Assembly (NCBI RefSeq): GCF_032773895.1
Contig: NZ_CP120416.1
Location: forward strand, 1,920,001 to 1,984,000
DNA: 64,000 bases
Direction of reading: 5' to 3'
Source: Teredinibacter sp. KSP-S5-2
Lineage (GTDB): Bacteria; Pseudomonadota; Gammaproteobacteria; Pseudomonadales; Cellvibrionaceae
Under the pieces are notes generated by a model that saw only the letters and a program-made list of their open reading frames with translations, was not told the origin of the DNA and did no database searches. The translations under genes were made by a program, and so were the position numbers. This document shows, piece by piece, positions 1 through 9,297 of the stretch (the first letter of the stretch is position 1; the number at the start of each line of letters is the position of its first letter).

Positions 1-336
1 TTTTTTCTTTCTGGGTGTGAAGAGAGAGAAGAAATTAAGCTTCAAGGAGGATATGAGATTATCAGGGTCTATGGTGATGCTCATTCTATTGCCACTCCTG
101 ATGGTCGAGAGCTTGTCATGCCAAATGTTGTTTCTGCAAAAGATGACTCTTTGTATATCATCGGACGAACTGAGGCTCCTGTTCCAGCTATTACATTGCC
201 CGAAGGTCTAAAGCTTCAACCATATGGTTATTTTATTTTTGAAAAAGGTACTGGTGTGTTGTCTGTTGGGCTTTCATTAAAGGAGTTTCAGGATAAGCTT
301 CTTAAGGAAAATATTTCATTAAAATTAGAAAACTAA
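1..336 (+). CDS. C-terminal part of a putative lipoprotein (5' end outside window)
   Basis: The frame is open from the first base and ends in TAA at 334-336. The first visible residues, FFLSGCEER, look like the end of a lipoprotein signal peptide with a lipobox (LSGC), so only a few N-terminal residues are missing. The mature part is about 105 residues, hydrophilic, with no family I recognise. An internal ATG at 118 is not needed, because the open frame extends upstream. A strong terminator follows directly. Confidence 0.6.
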   Translation, partial: FFLSGCEEREEIKLQGGYEIIRVYGDAHSIATPDGRELVMPNVVSAKDDSLYIIGRTEAPVPAITLPEGLKLQPYGYFIFEKGTGVLSVGLSLKEFQDKLLKENISLKLEN

Positions 337-342
337 ACAACC

Positions 343-376
343 AAAGCCCTGGCCTAAACCCCCAGGGCTTTTTTAT
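343..376 (+). terminator. Rho-independent terminator
   Basis: AAAGCCCTGG at 343-352 pairs with CCAGGGCTTT at 362-371 and a T run follows. It lies just after the lipoprotein stop and would end that transcript. Confidence 0.85.
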
Positions 377-385
377 ATCTACCCC

Positions 386-699
386 CTAATCCCAAAAAAA
401 CCAGCCGCTTTGTTGTTTGTTTGGCGGTGTCTCTTCAGCCTTGACCGGTTCGCTTTCCAGGGGCAACGGCTCCAGGGTAATTTTAAAGTGCTGTGTGGTT
501 TGCACATCCTGGGGCAATTTTAAAATGATGGCTTGTTCACCTTCATGCATAAACGGGGCTAAGGCTTCGTCCTCTTCGCCTTGCTCGGTGGCTTCTTTCT
601 TAGCTGCTTTTAGTCGTTGCTCAATATGCGCCTTGGCTTCTTTGGTCTGGTAATAGGCCAGGATACCGCAGGCATGGCATTTAAGCGTGTCCTTGGCGA
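386..699 (-). pseudogene. 3' remnant of a zinc-ribbon protein gene, cut off by the neighbouring insertion
   Basis: The minus strand has an open frame ending in TAG at 386-388. It reads a CHACG motif, then a helical charged segment (TKEAKAHIEQRLKAAKK), an acidic stretch and the C-terminus SGWFFWD. Toward its 5' side the frame runs into the repeated TGTCCTTGGCGAATT motif and then the transposase gene, and no start codon is available. I read it as a gene truncated by the mobile element. The plus-strand ORF over the same bases is a shadow. Confidence 0.5.
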
Positions 700-735
700 A
701 TTCCTATTTCAAGCCAAAGATGGGAGTTGAAAAAG
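690..735 (+). repeat. Repeat motif R1 at the transposase end
   Basis: TGTCCTTGGCGAATT-CTA-TTCAAG followed by a GATGG block and then a GAAAAAGACCAC...GTGGCTTTCC hairpin. Related copies lie at 1918-1960 and 2524-2582, with a short piece near 3103. It overlaps the stop codon of the transposase gene. Confidence 0.55.
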
Positions 736-1773
736 ACCACGACAGTGGCTTTCCCATGAGTAGTTGGAAAGTTTGAGCGTGTTTTTTGAGCAATCTACAG
801 GTGGTTTTCCCATTCTGGCTGAATGGCAGCGGTATTGATTGTAGTAATGCTTAAACTGGTCAAGCTTTCGCTGTAAATCCCGGCTGTTCCAGAAGAGCGT
901 CTGATCGAGTAATTCTCTTCGAACCGTGCCGATCACACGCTCTATAAATGGGTGGGATGTGGGTACACAGGGAATGGACTTTACTTCTTCTATGTCCAGT
1001 ATCCGTAAATTCGCTTTCCAGCGATGAAAACGAAATAATGGATCATTATCGGAACTGAGATAGTTAGGTAACGTTTGTTTGCTTTGTATCTGGTTAAACA
1101 TACGGCATGCGGCTAAGCCATTTAAATCACCGGCATGAACAGCAAAACCCACAATCCGGCGAGTAAATTGATCCATAACCACCATTACCCAGTGGCTTTT
1201 TAGTGTTGCCGATTCACAACGGAAAAAATCTGTACTCCATAAGCTGTCCTTGCTATGGCCTAAAAAGGTTAGCCACGAAGGGCCAGTGTTATCGCCATTG
1301 GGTTTGTGGTATTTGAATAAAATGCGCCGAACAATATCTTTATTAATCGCTAAGCCAAACGCCAAATTAATTTGTTGAGCAATTCTTGATGTGCCAAAAC
1401 GCGGATTTCGCTTTTTGAATTCCAAAATTGCATCAATAACTCCCTGAGAAGGCCCTTTAGGGCCGGGTTTAGCTTTGTAAAGTAATTGATACTTTTTATT
1501 TTTCAATGCTGTATGAAAGCGAAGGATAGTAGCAGGTTTCAGTAAGACAGCATTTTTGGTAATACGTTGAAGGCTAAGAAACTCCCCACATAGGGAAAAA
1601 ATAAAACGATCTCCCATTTTTAAATTAGGGCAACGTTTTTGTTTTCGGGAAAGAATTAAGAGCTGTTGTCTAAGTAGGATATTCTCGGCAACAATCGATC
1701 TCGTTTTTCTCGGTGCAAAAAACCTGAATAATGTTTTGAGAAAAAACCAAATTATTGTGCACGGGTATTTCAT
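709..1773 (-). CDS. DDE integrase-core (rve) transposase, IS3/IS481-like
   Basis: The protein is 354 residues. The N-terminal half has a basic helix-turn-helix-like region (PRFGTSRIAQQIN). The catalytic core shows the three acidic positions of the retroviral-integrase fold: WSTDFFR, LSSDNDPLF and the E in SHPFIERVIGTVRRELL. The C-terminus has the usual HYYNQYRCHSA block of rve transposases. It lies between two direct copies of the TGTCCTTGGCGAATT repeat (690 and 1918), and the gene at 386-699 is broken beside it. I cannot assign the exact IS family or the terminal inverted repeats. It appears full length. Confidence 0.8.
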   Translation of the reverse strand: MKYPCTIIWFFLKTLFRFFAPRKTRSIVAENILLRQQLLILSRKQKRCPNLKMGDRFIFSLCGEFLSLQRITKNAVLLKPATILRFHTALKNKKYQLLYKAKPGPKGPSQGVIDAILEFKKRNPRFGTSRIAQQINLAFGLAINKDIVRRILFKYHKPNGDNTGPSWLTFLGHSKDSLWSTDFFRCESATLKSHWVMVVMDQFTRRIVGFAVHAGDLNGLAACRMFNQIQSKQTLPNYLSSDNDPLFRFHRWKANLRILDIEEVKSIPCVPTSHPFIERVIGTVRRELLDQTLFWNSRDLQRKLDQFKHYYNQYRCHSARMGKPPVDCSKNTLKLSNYSWESHCRGLFQLPSLA

Positions 1774-1917
1774 AGTCGCTGATCATAAGTAAGTACAGAT
1801 ATTGGCACAAATCTACTTATTCGTGATTTGATTTTGGTTAAATTAGTTAAGTATGATCAAACTTATGAGTGTAGGATTCCTACATCCAGAGCTCGGGTAG
1901 TAGCCAAAGCATCAACC

Positions 1918-1960
1918 TGTCCTTGGCGAATTGCTAATTCAAGTCAAGGATGGCAGCTCA
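1918..1960 (+). repeat. Repeat motif R2 upstream of the transposase
   Basis: TGTCCTTGGCGAATTGCTAATTCAAG and a following GATGG block match motif R1 at 690 in the same orientation. The two copies bracket the transposase gene and are about 1.2 kb apart. This fits either direct repeats of an older element or dispersed intergenic repeats. Confidence 0.5.
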
Positions 1961-2091
1961 GTTAAAAGCGCAAATCAACTATGGAAAACTGGAAAAGTAG
2001 AACTTAATACGTTGCTCGACGAAAAACGTTTTTATGCTGGGTAGAGGTGTGGCATAAAAGGAGTGTTGATTAAATAAACAAGGGGTGATGC

Positions 2092-2274
2092 ATGAGCTAT
2101 CAAGTTAAAAGACTAGAGGAGCCACTTAACACAAGACTCTGGGGCGTCTTCGACGGTAATAAGTTACTTAAATGGTTCTCAACTGAGGAAGAGGCTATCG
2201 CATATATGGAGTTGCTTATGGAGCCGGATCACGATCCAGAGCCGAGCCCATCGGTATCGGGAATGGATATGTAA
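2092..2274 (+). CDS. Small hypothetical protein
   Basis: The frame codes for 60 residues with a good ribosome-binding site (AAGGGGTGATGC) before ATG. It starts MSYQVKRLEEPLNTRLWGVFDGNKLLKWF and ends in a Pro/Asp-rich tail. The aromatic, mixed-charge composition looks like a folded small domain. I do not recognise the family. It precedes a possible toxin-gene fragment, so an orphan immunity-like role is possible but unproven. Confidence 0.45.
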   Translation: MSYQVKRLEEPLNTRLWGVFDGNKLLKWFSTEEEAIAYMELLMEPDHDPEPSPSVSGMDM

Positions 2275-2395
2275 GCGAAAAAGTGCCTCTGGGGTTTTAA
2301 CTTGTTAGAATGCCGGGGCACCTGGGGTGCAGGCTCTTTAAGTGGTTGAAGGCATTAGGAAAGTTGGCGGGTTAGTCTACGATGAGCATCAGGGT

Positions 2396-2515
2396 GTCTT
2401 GATGTTACAAAGAGTGGAGTACTTGATGGGGCTAACGTTGCTCAGAAAACATTTGGTAAGAACTTCAGTTCAGCAGGTAAGTTCGCAGGGCAAACGTCAA
2501 TAGTCGAGATACTTG
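2396..2515 (+). pseudogene. Possible fragment of a polymorphic-toxin/Rhs-type linker
   Basis: In the frame of 2401 the sequence reads DVTKSGVLDGANVAQKTFGKNFSSAGKFAGQT with stop codons just upstream. This resembles the VAQKTFS..FS..G.FAG linker I know from C-terminal regions of Rhs/polymorphic toxins. There is no start codon, and the match ends where the repeat at 2524 begins. The assignment is by motif memory only. Confidence 0.3.
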
Positions 2516-2523
2516 TTCTTAGT

Positions 2524-2582
2524 AAATTGCTAATTCAAGCTAATGATGGAAATTGGAAAAGTCGCAATAGCGGCTTTTCCAC
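2524..2582 (+). repeat. Repeat motif R3 with a perfect hairpin
   Basis: AAATTGCTAATTCAAG continues as in R1/R2, then GGAAAAGTCGC-AATA-GCGGCTTTTCC forms a stem with one G-T pair. R1 ends in a similar stem. The conserved hairpin could act as a terminator or be the end of a small mobile repeat. Confidence 0.5.
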
Positions 2583-2712
2583 AAAAATACAAAATGTATT
2601 TTTTATATGTTTGTTTCGGTTTATGGTTGATATTATACTTTTGGGGAAGGTTAGGTCTATATAAGTTTGCGCACTTTTTATTTTCTATAGATATATTTTA
2701 CGGGGTAAGAAA

Positions 2713-3084
2713 TTGAAAAAATATATTATTATTTTGATTCTGTTTTTGATCGCGGCATGTGGTGAAAATAATCAAACCCTTAGCAAAGCAATTTCGGCTT
2801 CGAGTAACGGAGTTGCATTAATAGCAGATTCCAAAATTGATGAAGGCAGAGAACAGTTGCTTGACTTTAAGGGTCTCTACCTCAGGATGATTGATAATAA
2901 TCCAAATAATGGTTTGTACCACAATAATTTAGGTTGGGTTCTCATTCATCTTGGGGAGTACGATGAGGCTGAAAAGCATTTGATCATTGCGTTAAAAAAT
3001 AAGGACTCGGTAAACCCAAAATCTGCACCAGAAAAAAACCTTGATTTGCTGGCTGTATTTAAGGAAAAGAGTAAAGAAATATAA
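2713..3084 (+). CDS. Small TPR-containing lipoprotein
   Basis: The frame codes for 123 residues starting at TTG, with GGGGTAAG just upstream. The N-terminus is a lipoprotein signal (hydrophobic run ending LIAACGE, lipobox LIAAC). Residues about 55-95 carry a tetratricopeptide-like helix pair (NNPNNGLYHNNLGWVLIHLGEYDEAEKHLIIAL). It is likely anchored to a membrane facing the periplasm. Partners are unknown. The neighbours are mobile-element remnants, so it may be accessory DNA. Confidence 0.6.
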   Translation: MKKYIIILILFLIAACGENNQTLSKAISASSNGVALIADSKIDEGREQLLDFKGLYLRMIDNNPNNGLYHNNLGWVLIHLGEYDEAEKHLIIALKNKDSVNPKSAPEKNLDLLAVFKEKSKEI

Positions 3085-3231
3085 AAATTTGTGGGCAGAT
3101 CCTGTCCTTGGCGATAGGATGGACTCCTCTCCAATCATCTATCCTCTAAACAGGTATTGTATATAAGCCTTGAATAGCCTCTAGTCTTCTAGACGTCAGT
3201 TTATTACCCTAGACCAATAAAGGGGGATCTA

Positions 3232-3270
3232 ATGGGTGCTAGAAACTACACAGAAGAATTCAAGATATGA
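3232..3270 (+). pseudogene. Scrap of an IS3-family orfA start
   Basis: ATG at 3232 with an AGGGGGATCT ribosome-binding site reads MGARNYTEEFKI and then stops. The phrase N/R-x-YTEEFK is typical of the first residues of IS3-family OrfA. Nothing recognisable follows. It is probably the left end of a decayed insertion sequence that begins somewhere after 3110. Confidence 0.35.
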
Positions 3271-3297
3271 ATAGCCACTGAATAGAATAATTGGTTT

Positions 3298-3819
3298 TTA
3301 GTGTTTTTCAATGGTTAGTATCACTTCGCCAACTTTGAAGCCGTATTTAATAATTTCCGATTTGTTGATAAGCCGTTTTTCGTTGATTAAAAACATCCAG
3401 TCGTCCAGGGTGACTTGCAGTGGTTTTCCTTTGTAGTCAATTTCAAGTTGGTAGCGCCAGTAGAATGCGGAGCCGTTGGTCTGGCCGGTGGCGGTGCCGA
3501 CGACATCATTTGCTGTGCCTTGGTATTGGTTTTCGCCGGTTTTTTCTAATAACCAAACTCGGGTTTGTTTTTCTCCGTCGTCGTAGGTAAACCATTCTTC
3601 CAGTTTGCCCTGGTTTTCTTGCCAGGTGCCAATGAGTTTAGCGCTGAATCTTCGTGTAACTGTGCCAGAGCGGTCTAGCACTATGCCGTGTGCGGTAAGT
3701 GGGCCATTAAAGAATTCCTCCAGTTTTAGTGGCGGTTTGGTATTGGTGTAGTCTTGTATGTTTGGGGATGAGCAGGCGGTGATAAACATAGCCATCAGGG
3801 GGATGCATAGGAATTTCAT
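3298..3819 (-). CDS. DUF3833 family lipoprotein
   Basis: The protein is 173 residues with a lipoprotein signal (MAMFITACSS). The body (LEEFFNGPLTAHGIVLDRSG, RRFSAKLIGTW, YWRYQLEIDYKGK, LDDWMFLINEKRLINKSEI) matches what I know as DUF3833. Its start overlaps the stop of the chalcone-isomerase-like gene by four bases, so the two are translationally coupled. In related bacteria these genes travel with a cyclopropane-fatty-acid-synthase-like set, suggesting a role in membrane lipid modification, but the molecular function is unknown. Confidence 0.75.
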   Translation of the reverse strand: MKFLCIPLMAMFITACSSPNIQDYTNTKPPLKLEEFFNGPLTAHGIVLDRSGTVTRRFSAKLIGTWQENQGKLEEWFTYDDGEKQTRVWLLEKTGENQYQGTANDVVGTATGQTNGSAFYWRYQLEIDYKGKPLQVTLDDWMFLINEKRLINKSEIIKYGFKVGEVILTIEKH

Positions 3820-4310
3820 TGTGTGTGTCCAAGTAAGGCTTGTCGAAGTTTGGGCCGGGATGTTTTTTCTGATAACCAGATACTTAAAAACGCTTCTGCA
3901 AAGTCGGGATGTTGAATCGAACCCAGCACATTGGTTGTATTGAAAAAGGTTGTGGTGCCATCGGTATTACGTTTTACGATTAACGTATCGCCTGGTTTTA
4001 CATCGGGCCAGATGGTGGATAAATCTGTTAGCCAAGCTTCTGTTTGTGGGTGGTTGATTCCAATATGCTGCCATTGTTCGTTTGTGGCGTTTATCAATGC
4101 TTGCTTACGAATATTACGATGATAGGTAATTTTTAGTGCAAGGTGTTTATCGTTTGGTGAGTAGGTTTCTTGTGTTCCGTATAACTCGGCTTTGTAAAGT
4201 GACCAGAAAAACGCTTTCATTTCGCCTTCGCCATATTTGTTCAGGCTGGCTAATGGGTTTGCCATGGCAGGTAAACAGAGAACCGTTAAGAGAATAAGAA
4301 ATCGGTACAT
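3816..4310 (-). CDS. Chalcone-isomerase-like periplasmic protein
   Basis: The protein is 164 residues with a cleavable signal peptide (...LCLPAMANP). The mature part contains the KYGEGEMKAFFWSLYKAELY and IWPDVKPGDTLIV features of the bacterial chalcone isomerase-like family. Bacterial members are not thought to make flavonoids, and a lipid-related role is usually inferred. It is the middle gene of a three-gene minus-strand operon with a DUF2878 gene upstream and a DUF3833 gene overlapping downstream. Confidence 0.7.
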   Translation of the reverse strand: MYRFLILLTVLCLPAMANPLASLNKYGEGEMKAFFWSLYKAELYGTQETYSPNDKHLALKITYHRNIRKQALINATNEQWQHIGINHPQTEAWLTDLSTIWPDVKPGDTLIVKRNTDGTTTFFNTTNVLGSIQHPDFAEAFLSIWLSEKTSRPKLRQALLGHTQ

Positions 4311-4314
4311 AGGT

Positions 4315-4827
4315 TTATATCTGTTGAGTCATATTTTGCGGTAATACGAAGCGGCGGATAAGCCAGATCATCAATGGCAATAGAAGTGCCCAGGTTAGGC
4401 CGTATAAAAGTGTAAAGCTTACCGTGGTTAATTGGCTTGTCAGCGCTTGGAATTTGAGCGCGGCTAAATAGCTGCTTGCACCGCCAATAGCGCCAATCGG
4501 TGCGACTAATAAAGTATTTAATCGTTGTAACCACGCTAACGAATGGTTGAGGGTGAGAGTGAATAATCCCCAAAGCAAAACTAGCCAAATTGGAAAGCTT
4601 TGGTTACCAAATTCGATGAATCCCATTTGCATGAAGACATAATCGAGGCTGATGCCAGCTACAGCGATAGGCAGTATCAGGGTATCAATACGTTTTTGTG
4701 GGGATAGAACAAAATGAAGAATTAAATACACGGGTAATAGCCACTTAGCTTGGGGCGTAAGCAGGGCGCAGGTAAACCAAGCTAACTGAAAAAGTATCAG
4801 GTTGATTATCCAGAATTTAGTCGTCAT
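4315..4827 (-). CDS. DUF2878 family integral membrane protein
   Basis: The protein is 170 residues with about five hydrophobic segments, starting MTTKFWIINLILFQLAWF. Its composition and its place before the chalcone-isomerase-like and DUF3833 genes match DUF2878. The gap to the next gene is only four bases, so the three genes form one transcript. The enzymes that usually accompany this set are not in this window. Confidence 0.7.
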   Translation of the reverse strand: MTTKFWIINLILFQLAWFTCALLTPQAKWLLPVYLILHFVLSPQKRIDTLILPIAVAGISLDYVFMQMGFIEFGNQSFPIWLVLLWGLFTLTLNHSLAWLQRLNTLLVAPIGAIGGASSYLAALKFQALTSQLTTVSFTLLYGLTWALLLPLMIWLIRRFVLPQNMTQQI

Positions 4828-4968
4828 TTGTGTGGCGTCGCGCTTCTTAATTAATGGCTATGCCTGGTTATACGAGGTTCTGGCTGTTTAAGATCTATAT
4901 AGAAAAAAATACGTTTTTGAAAATGGGTGTGACGTAGGCGAGAAGAAGGTAGTGGTATGAGAGGGGAG

Positions 4969-4993
4969 ATAGCCCAGCTTGGTGCTGGGCTAT
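4969..4993 (-). terminator. Hairpin downstream of purB
   Basis: ATAGCCCAGC and GCTGGGCTAT form a perfect 10-bp stem directly after the purB stop. There is no clear T run on the minus strand, so termination may be partial. Confidence 0.5.
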
Positions 4994-5000
4994 AGGGGGA

Positions 5001-6395
<1,395 letters not shown>

Positions 6396-6416
6396 TTAAT
6401 CGTACGTAAATAAAAA

Positions 6417-7052
6417 TTAATGAAGCTGTTTACTTTGTTTGGCTAAATCTTTGGTGACTTCTGCCAATTGGGAGCGATAGAACAGTAAATGCCAACGCTT
6501 GCCACCGCATTGACGCCAGAGTGTGGCAGAGCGTATTGCTGCAAGCAGTAATGCGCGTATCTGGTTGGCGACACGCTCTTGTTGCAAGTAGGCGTATTCG
6601 CCCGTGACTTGAATCCGATATTGAAATTTACTGATGGTGTCGGAATAAATTTCAGCGATGTTGGCAATTACGTTGTCGTGCGTAAAGCCGAAGTGTTCTA
6701 TCTGGGTGGTGGCTTTATCCAGGCGTGAGCCAATTATATTGAGTACTTCCGTGCGTTTGGACAGCTTTTTTTGTAAGTGCAATATGCCGAGGACATAACG
6801 TAAAAGGTCAGCGTTTTGTTGGGCGCGTGGGTTGTCCAATAGCTCAACTAATAGTTCAAACCCAGTGGCGAGATTGTGTAAGCCGCCGTATACAGATTCC
6901 ACGGAATCGGGGTTTTGTTCAAATAAACTTTTAATCAATACTTCAAATTCATCGGTTTTTAAGTAACCGGTTTTGGCCAGCTGCTCGACCAGGTTACATG
7001 CCTGTAACAAGCCTGCGAGCGCGATTGCATTTTTTTGCCAACTTTTTTCCAA
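6417..7052 (-). CDS. hflD: High-frequency lysogenisation protein HflD homologue
   Basis: The protein is 211 residues, all-helical and peripheral-membrane-like, starting MEKSWQKNAIALAGLLQACNLVEQLAKTG. This N-terminal pattern and the position between mnmA and purB are diagnostic. The E. coli protein restrains phage lambda CII, but the wider cellular role is unclear. The gap to mnmA is 17 bases, so co-transcription is likely. Confidence 0.93.
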   Translation of the reverse strand: MEKSWQKNAIALAGLLQACNLVEQLAKTGYLKTDEFEVLIKSLFEQNPDSVESVYGGLHNLATGFELLVELLDNPRAQQNADLLRYVLGILHLQKKLSKRTEVLNIIGSRLDKATTQIEHFGFTHDNVIANIAEIYSDTISKFQYRIQVTGEYAYLQQERVANQIRALLLAAIRSATLWRQCGGKRWHLLFYRSQLAEVTKDLAKQSKQLH

Positions 7053-7069
7053 AATAATCTACTCGCTAA

Positions 7070-8182
7070 TTATGTGGTCTTGATTGCCCGGGAAATAACT
7101 GCACCACCGAGGCAGATATCCTTGTCATAGAACACCACGGATTGGCCTGGTGTGATGGCGCGCTGTGGTTCATCAAACGTGACCAGAATGTTGTTGTCGT
7201 CGGTATATGAAAGTGTGCAGTGTTGGTCTGGTTGTCGGTAACGGGTTTTTGCTGTGCAACGAAAACCGTCAGGCTTGGTTTCGTTGTTGATCCAGTGAAT
7301 TTGTTCTGCTTCTAACGCTGGGGCGTAGAGTAGGGGATGATCTCCTTGAACAGCGATAAGCGTGTTGGTGTCGAGGTTTTTTTCTGCAACGAACCAAGGC
7401 TCTTCTTTGGCACCTTTCACGCCCCCGATGCCCAAACCTTGTCGTTGGCCGATGGTGTGGTACATCAACCCCTGATGTTGACCGATTACTTCGCCTTCGG
7501 GGTTGGTTATTGGTCCCGGTTGCGCAGGTAGGTAGGTTTCTAGAAAGTCTTTAAAACGCCTTTCACCAATAAAACAGATGCCGGTGCTGTCTTTTTTGTT
7601 ATGCGTGATTAAATCATGTTGCTCGGCAATTTCCCGCACTTTGGTTTTTTCCAGTTCACCAACCGGAAACAGGGTTTGAGCAAACTCAGCTTCGCCCACG
7701 GCATGGAGAAAGTAGCTTTGGTCTTTATTCGGATCCAAGCCCTTTTGCAAATAGGTTCTGCCGTTTTGATTAAGGGTGCGGGTGTAATGGCCGGTGGCGA
7801 TGTAGTCCGCCCCCAACTTTTGGGCATAATCGAGGAAAACTTTAAATTTGATTTCGCGGTTGCAGAGGATGTCCGGGTTGGGGGTTCGCCCCGCACGATA
7901 TTCTTTTAGAAAGTATTCAAAGACGTTATCCCAGTATTCCGCTGCAAAATTGGCTGTGTGCAGGTGGATACCGAGTTTCTGGCTGACCGCGGCGGCGTCC
8001 ATCAGGTCTGTTGCTGCGGTACAGTATTCCGTGCCATCGTCTTCATTCCAGTTCTTCATGAACAGGCCTTCGACTTGATAGCCTTTTTGCAGCAGAAGCA
8101 GGGCGGCGACAGAGGAGTCGACTCCGCCGGACATGCCGACAATCACTTTGGTTGTTTGGGGATCACGTTGATCTAGGTGCAT
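7070..8182 (-). CDS. mnmA: tRNA-specific 2-thiouridylase
   Basis: The protein is 370 residues. It thiolates U34 of the Lys, Glu and Gln tRNAs using ATP and sulfur relayed through the Tus system. The PP-loop [12 protein letters not shown] is at the N-terminus. The two active-site cysteines lie in [12 protein letters not shown] and [11 protein letters not shown], and a C-terminal beta-barrel part follows. It is the first gene of the mnmA-hflD-purB set. Confidence 0.97.
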   Translation of the reverse strand: MHLDQRDPQTTKVIVGMSGGVDSSVAALLLLQKGYQVEGLFMKNWNEDDGTEYCTAATDLMDAAAVSQKLGIHLHTANFAAEYWDNVFEYFLKEYRAGRTPNPDILCNREIKFKVFLDYAQKLGADYIATGHYTRTLNQNGRTYLQKGLDPNKDQSYFLHAVGEAEFAQTLFPVGELEKTKVREIAEQHDLITHNKKDSTGICFIGERRFKDFLETYLPAQPGPITNPEGEVIGQHQGLMYHTIGQRQGLGIGGVKGAKEEPWFVAEKNLDTNTLIAVQGDHPLLYAPALEAEQIHWINNETKPDGFRCTAKTRYRQPDQHCTLSYTDDNNILVTFDEPQRAITPGQSVVFYDKDICLGGAVISRAIKTT

Positions 8183-8265
8183 TGCATTTCAGTAGTTGCG
8201 CCACTTTGCGAATGGTAAGTGTAGCCTGGGAAAAAGCGGGCTATTGTACTGATTTTGCAGAGATA

Positions 8266-8292
8266 CAGCCAGTTTTTATACAAAACCGGCTG
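8266..8292 (-). terminator. Hairpin between mnmA and the small periplasmic protein gene
   Basis: CAGCCAGTTTT and AAAACCGGCTG form an 11-bp imperfect stem. It lies downstream of the gene at 8310-8594 on the minus strand and would separate it from mnmA. The termination call is tentative. Confidence 0.4.
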
Positions 8293-8309
8293 CCACTCTT
8301 GGTGAAGGG

Positions 8310-8594
8310 TTATTTGCTGGGCGGTAAACGCTTGGAAACGGTGTGAATGACATAGGACTGCTCGAAATAGACCGTGAAATCCGGGTATTCCCAGAAGTAG
8401 ATTGGTGGCTCGCCAGTGGGGCCATTTTTACTCTCGGGTGCGCCGTATTGCGCTTCGACTTGTTCCATAGTCATACCAGTCTTGGGACCAACTTGCACTT
8501 GCCCGATGGGGATGCGTACTTCTTCTGCGTACCCTGTGCTGGTAAACAGGAGTGCTGAGGCTGCCAAACAGCCAATGGTCAAAAACTTCTTCAT
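8310..8594 (-). CDS. Small periplasmic protein of BamE/SmpA-like appearance
   Basis: The protein is 94 residues with a signal peptide (FTSTGYAEE). The mature part has a MTMEQVEAQYGAP helix like the GMTxxQV motif of SmpA/OmlA (BamE)-fold proteins, then PPIYFWEYPDFTVYFEQSYVIH. Homologues of this layout are common in Pseudomonas and relatives without a firm function. There is no lipobox, so it is probably soluble in the periplasm. Confidence 0.65.
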   Translation of the reverse strand: MKKFLTIGCLAASALLFTSTGYAEEVRIPIGQVQVGPKTGMTMEQVEAQYGAPESKNGPTGEPPIYFWEYPDFTVYFEQSYVIHTVSKRLPPSK

Positions 8595-8618
8595 AGTGTT
8601 GTCCAGTTCTAAGTTACT

Positions 8619-9203
8619 CTATTTTGTTGACTGCTTTTTAAGCATCACCTGAGCTTTCAATATTTGTCGCGAAAGTTCCTGACGGTCTTTCTCTTCAATT
8701 CGATGGAATGATGCGGCGATATGGTGTTTATCCCCGGCGGATTCACATCGAAGTACCTTAGCAAAAGTTACAACCGGCGCATAGCTGGGTAAGAAGATCA
8801 TGCGCACTACCAGATAGTTCCCTTTGTATAACGCTTTGTCGGCGGTAAACGAAATACCGTCTTCACTGATATTAATTCGGGTTTTTTCTTTTTGCCCGGA
8901 GAAATGATCCTGCGTAAATAAGGTGTGACGTGCTATCAGGTCGATTTTGCTACTGAGTGTTTGCAAATAATCGCCAAGAAGGCGATTTTTCTCTGTGAGC
9001 AAACGCAAGGTTTGCACATTATCTTTATCGAGACGGCGCAATTCGTTGATGAGACTGAGCGATACCGCATCTTCAAATTCGTTCTCGGCATCGCTATTTT
9101 CCGCGGTGAAAGAATCGACTTGTTTGTAGTCGAAAAAAACATCGCTGCTTACCCGAAAGTAGTTGCGCTTATCGTACCCTGATTCTGTTGAAGTCTTGTT
9201 CAT
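8619..9203 (-). CDS. PilZ-domain protein
   Basis: The protein is 194 residues. It carries the cyclic-di-GMP-binding signature of PilZ split as RNYFR (RxxxR) near residue 13 and NISEDG (N/D-x-S-x-x-G) near residue 113, separated by a long helical region. This resembles the extended PilZ proteins of Pseudomonas with an N-terminal helical dimerisation part. It probably senses c-di-GMP in the cytoplasm. The target is not visible. It is divergently placed from lolC. Confidence 0.7.
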   Translation of the reverse strand: MNKTSTESGYDKRNYFRVSSDVFFDYKQVDSFTAENSDAENEFEDAVSLSLINELRRLDKDNVQTLRLLTEKNRLLGDYLQTLSSKIDLIARHTLFTQDHFSGQKEKTRINISEDGISFTADKALYKGNYLVVRMIFLPSYAPVVTFAKVLRCESAGDKHHIAASFHRIEEKDRQELSRQILKAQVMLKKQSTK

Positions 9204-9297
9204 CTTTTATACTGTTTTTAGGGCGTTTCTGAATTCAAATATAGCTCAGAAAACTATCGCTTGTCGTTAGGCGTGTTCTCCTGCATCATCCACCCCC

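Noticed and set aside
417-653. Plus-strand 78-residue ORF
   Set aside because: The minus strand over the same bases encodes a more protein-like sequence with a CxxC motif, so the plus ORF is a shadow.
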